Assembly (NCBI GenBank): GCA_964579735.1
Contig: CAZOHH010000104.1
Span: 1 to 6,216 of the forward strand
Source: CAILLO01 sp964579735
Lineage (GTDB): Bacteria; Bacillota; Clostridia; Saccharofermentanales; UBA5734
Reading direction: 5' to 3'
DNA length: 6,216 bases
Positions 6,180 through 6,216 of the stretch are shown one piece after another. A program made the translations under genes and the position numbers. How positions within the stretch are numbered: position 1 is the first letter of the stretch; the number at the start of each line of letters is the position of its first letter. The notes under the pieces are model-generated. The model saw only the letters and a program-made list of their open reading frames with translations. It was not told where the DNA came from and searched no databases.

Positions 6180-6216
6180 GTGACCGAAGGCAGAAGAGAA
6201 GCACTCAACCAATACA
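6180..6216 (+). CDS. Possible start of a gene cut by the window end
   Basis: GTG at 6180 opens a frame reading V-T-E-G-R-R-E-A-L-N-Q-Y to the window edge without a stop. A purine run AGAAGGGGGG (6163-6172) ends seven bases before it and makes a good Shine-Dalgarno. An in-frame TAG at 6132 limits any upstream extension. Twelve residues are too few to name a family. If the repeats at 6115-6150 are an IS21-like end, this would be the expected position of the transposase gene; otherwise it is simply the next gene, driven by the promoter at 6075-6102. Confidence 0.4.
   Translation, partial: MTEGRREALNQY

Noticed and set aside
5608..6204. A 198-codon minus-strand open frame reaching into the AT-rich right end
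   Set aside because: About half lies opposite the lipoprotein gene and the rest crosses the terminator and promoter; no recognisable protein features or convincing ribosome site.

Overview
This GC-rich window (about two-thirds G+C by eye) carries one dense block of six plus-strand genes (94-5955), then a non-coding end (5956-6179) and the possible start of one more gene at the right edge. Strong purine-rich Shine-Dalgarno sites, several Fe-S/cysteine-rich proteins and a radical SAM pair next to an RNase E/G gene suggest an anaerobic bacterium. The lipoprotein signal fits a diderm but does not prove one. A GC-rich Synergistota-like or Deltaproteobacteria-like lineage would fit; I cannot place it firmly.

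Layout. 1-93: leader with a perfect TATAAT -10 hexamer but no good -35, and a perfect 6-bp hairpin about where the transcript would begin. 94-1962: TIGR03960-type radical SAM protein with a degenerate B12-binding-like N-terminus. 1955-2689: its usual partner, a TIGR03936/DUF2344 protein, overlapping it by 8 bp. 2686-3777: an unusually short RNase E/G-family protein, overlapping by ATGA. 3807-4247: a C_GCAxxG_C_C-family cysteine protein. 4286-5611: a 441-residue protein with a winged-helix-like N-terminus, two unusual cysteine clusters and a 2x[4Fe-4S] ferredoxin domain. 5611-5955: a small lipoprotein with two membrane segments, coupled by TAATG. The six genes are spaced -8, -4, +29, +38 and -1 bp apart, so they are probably one transcription unit. 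It seems to end at a 12-bp-stem hairpin (6005-6033).

The first three genes form a recurring neighbourhood: rSAM, rSAM-associated protein, RNase E/G. Its presence beside ribosome and RNA genes in other bacteria suggests RNA or ribosome metabolism, but its function is unknown. The last three look like a separate redox or metal-sensing module joined to it.

Right end. After the terminator there is a well-formed extended -10 promoter (6075-6102), then an AT-rich stretch with two near-identical 15-bp repeats 21 bp apart (6115-6150), then a Shine-Dalgarno and GTG (6180) running off the window. The repeats could be tandem operators or the left end of an IS21-like element. The window is too short to decide.
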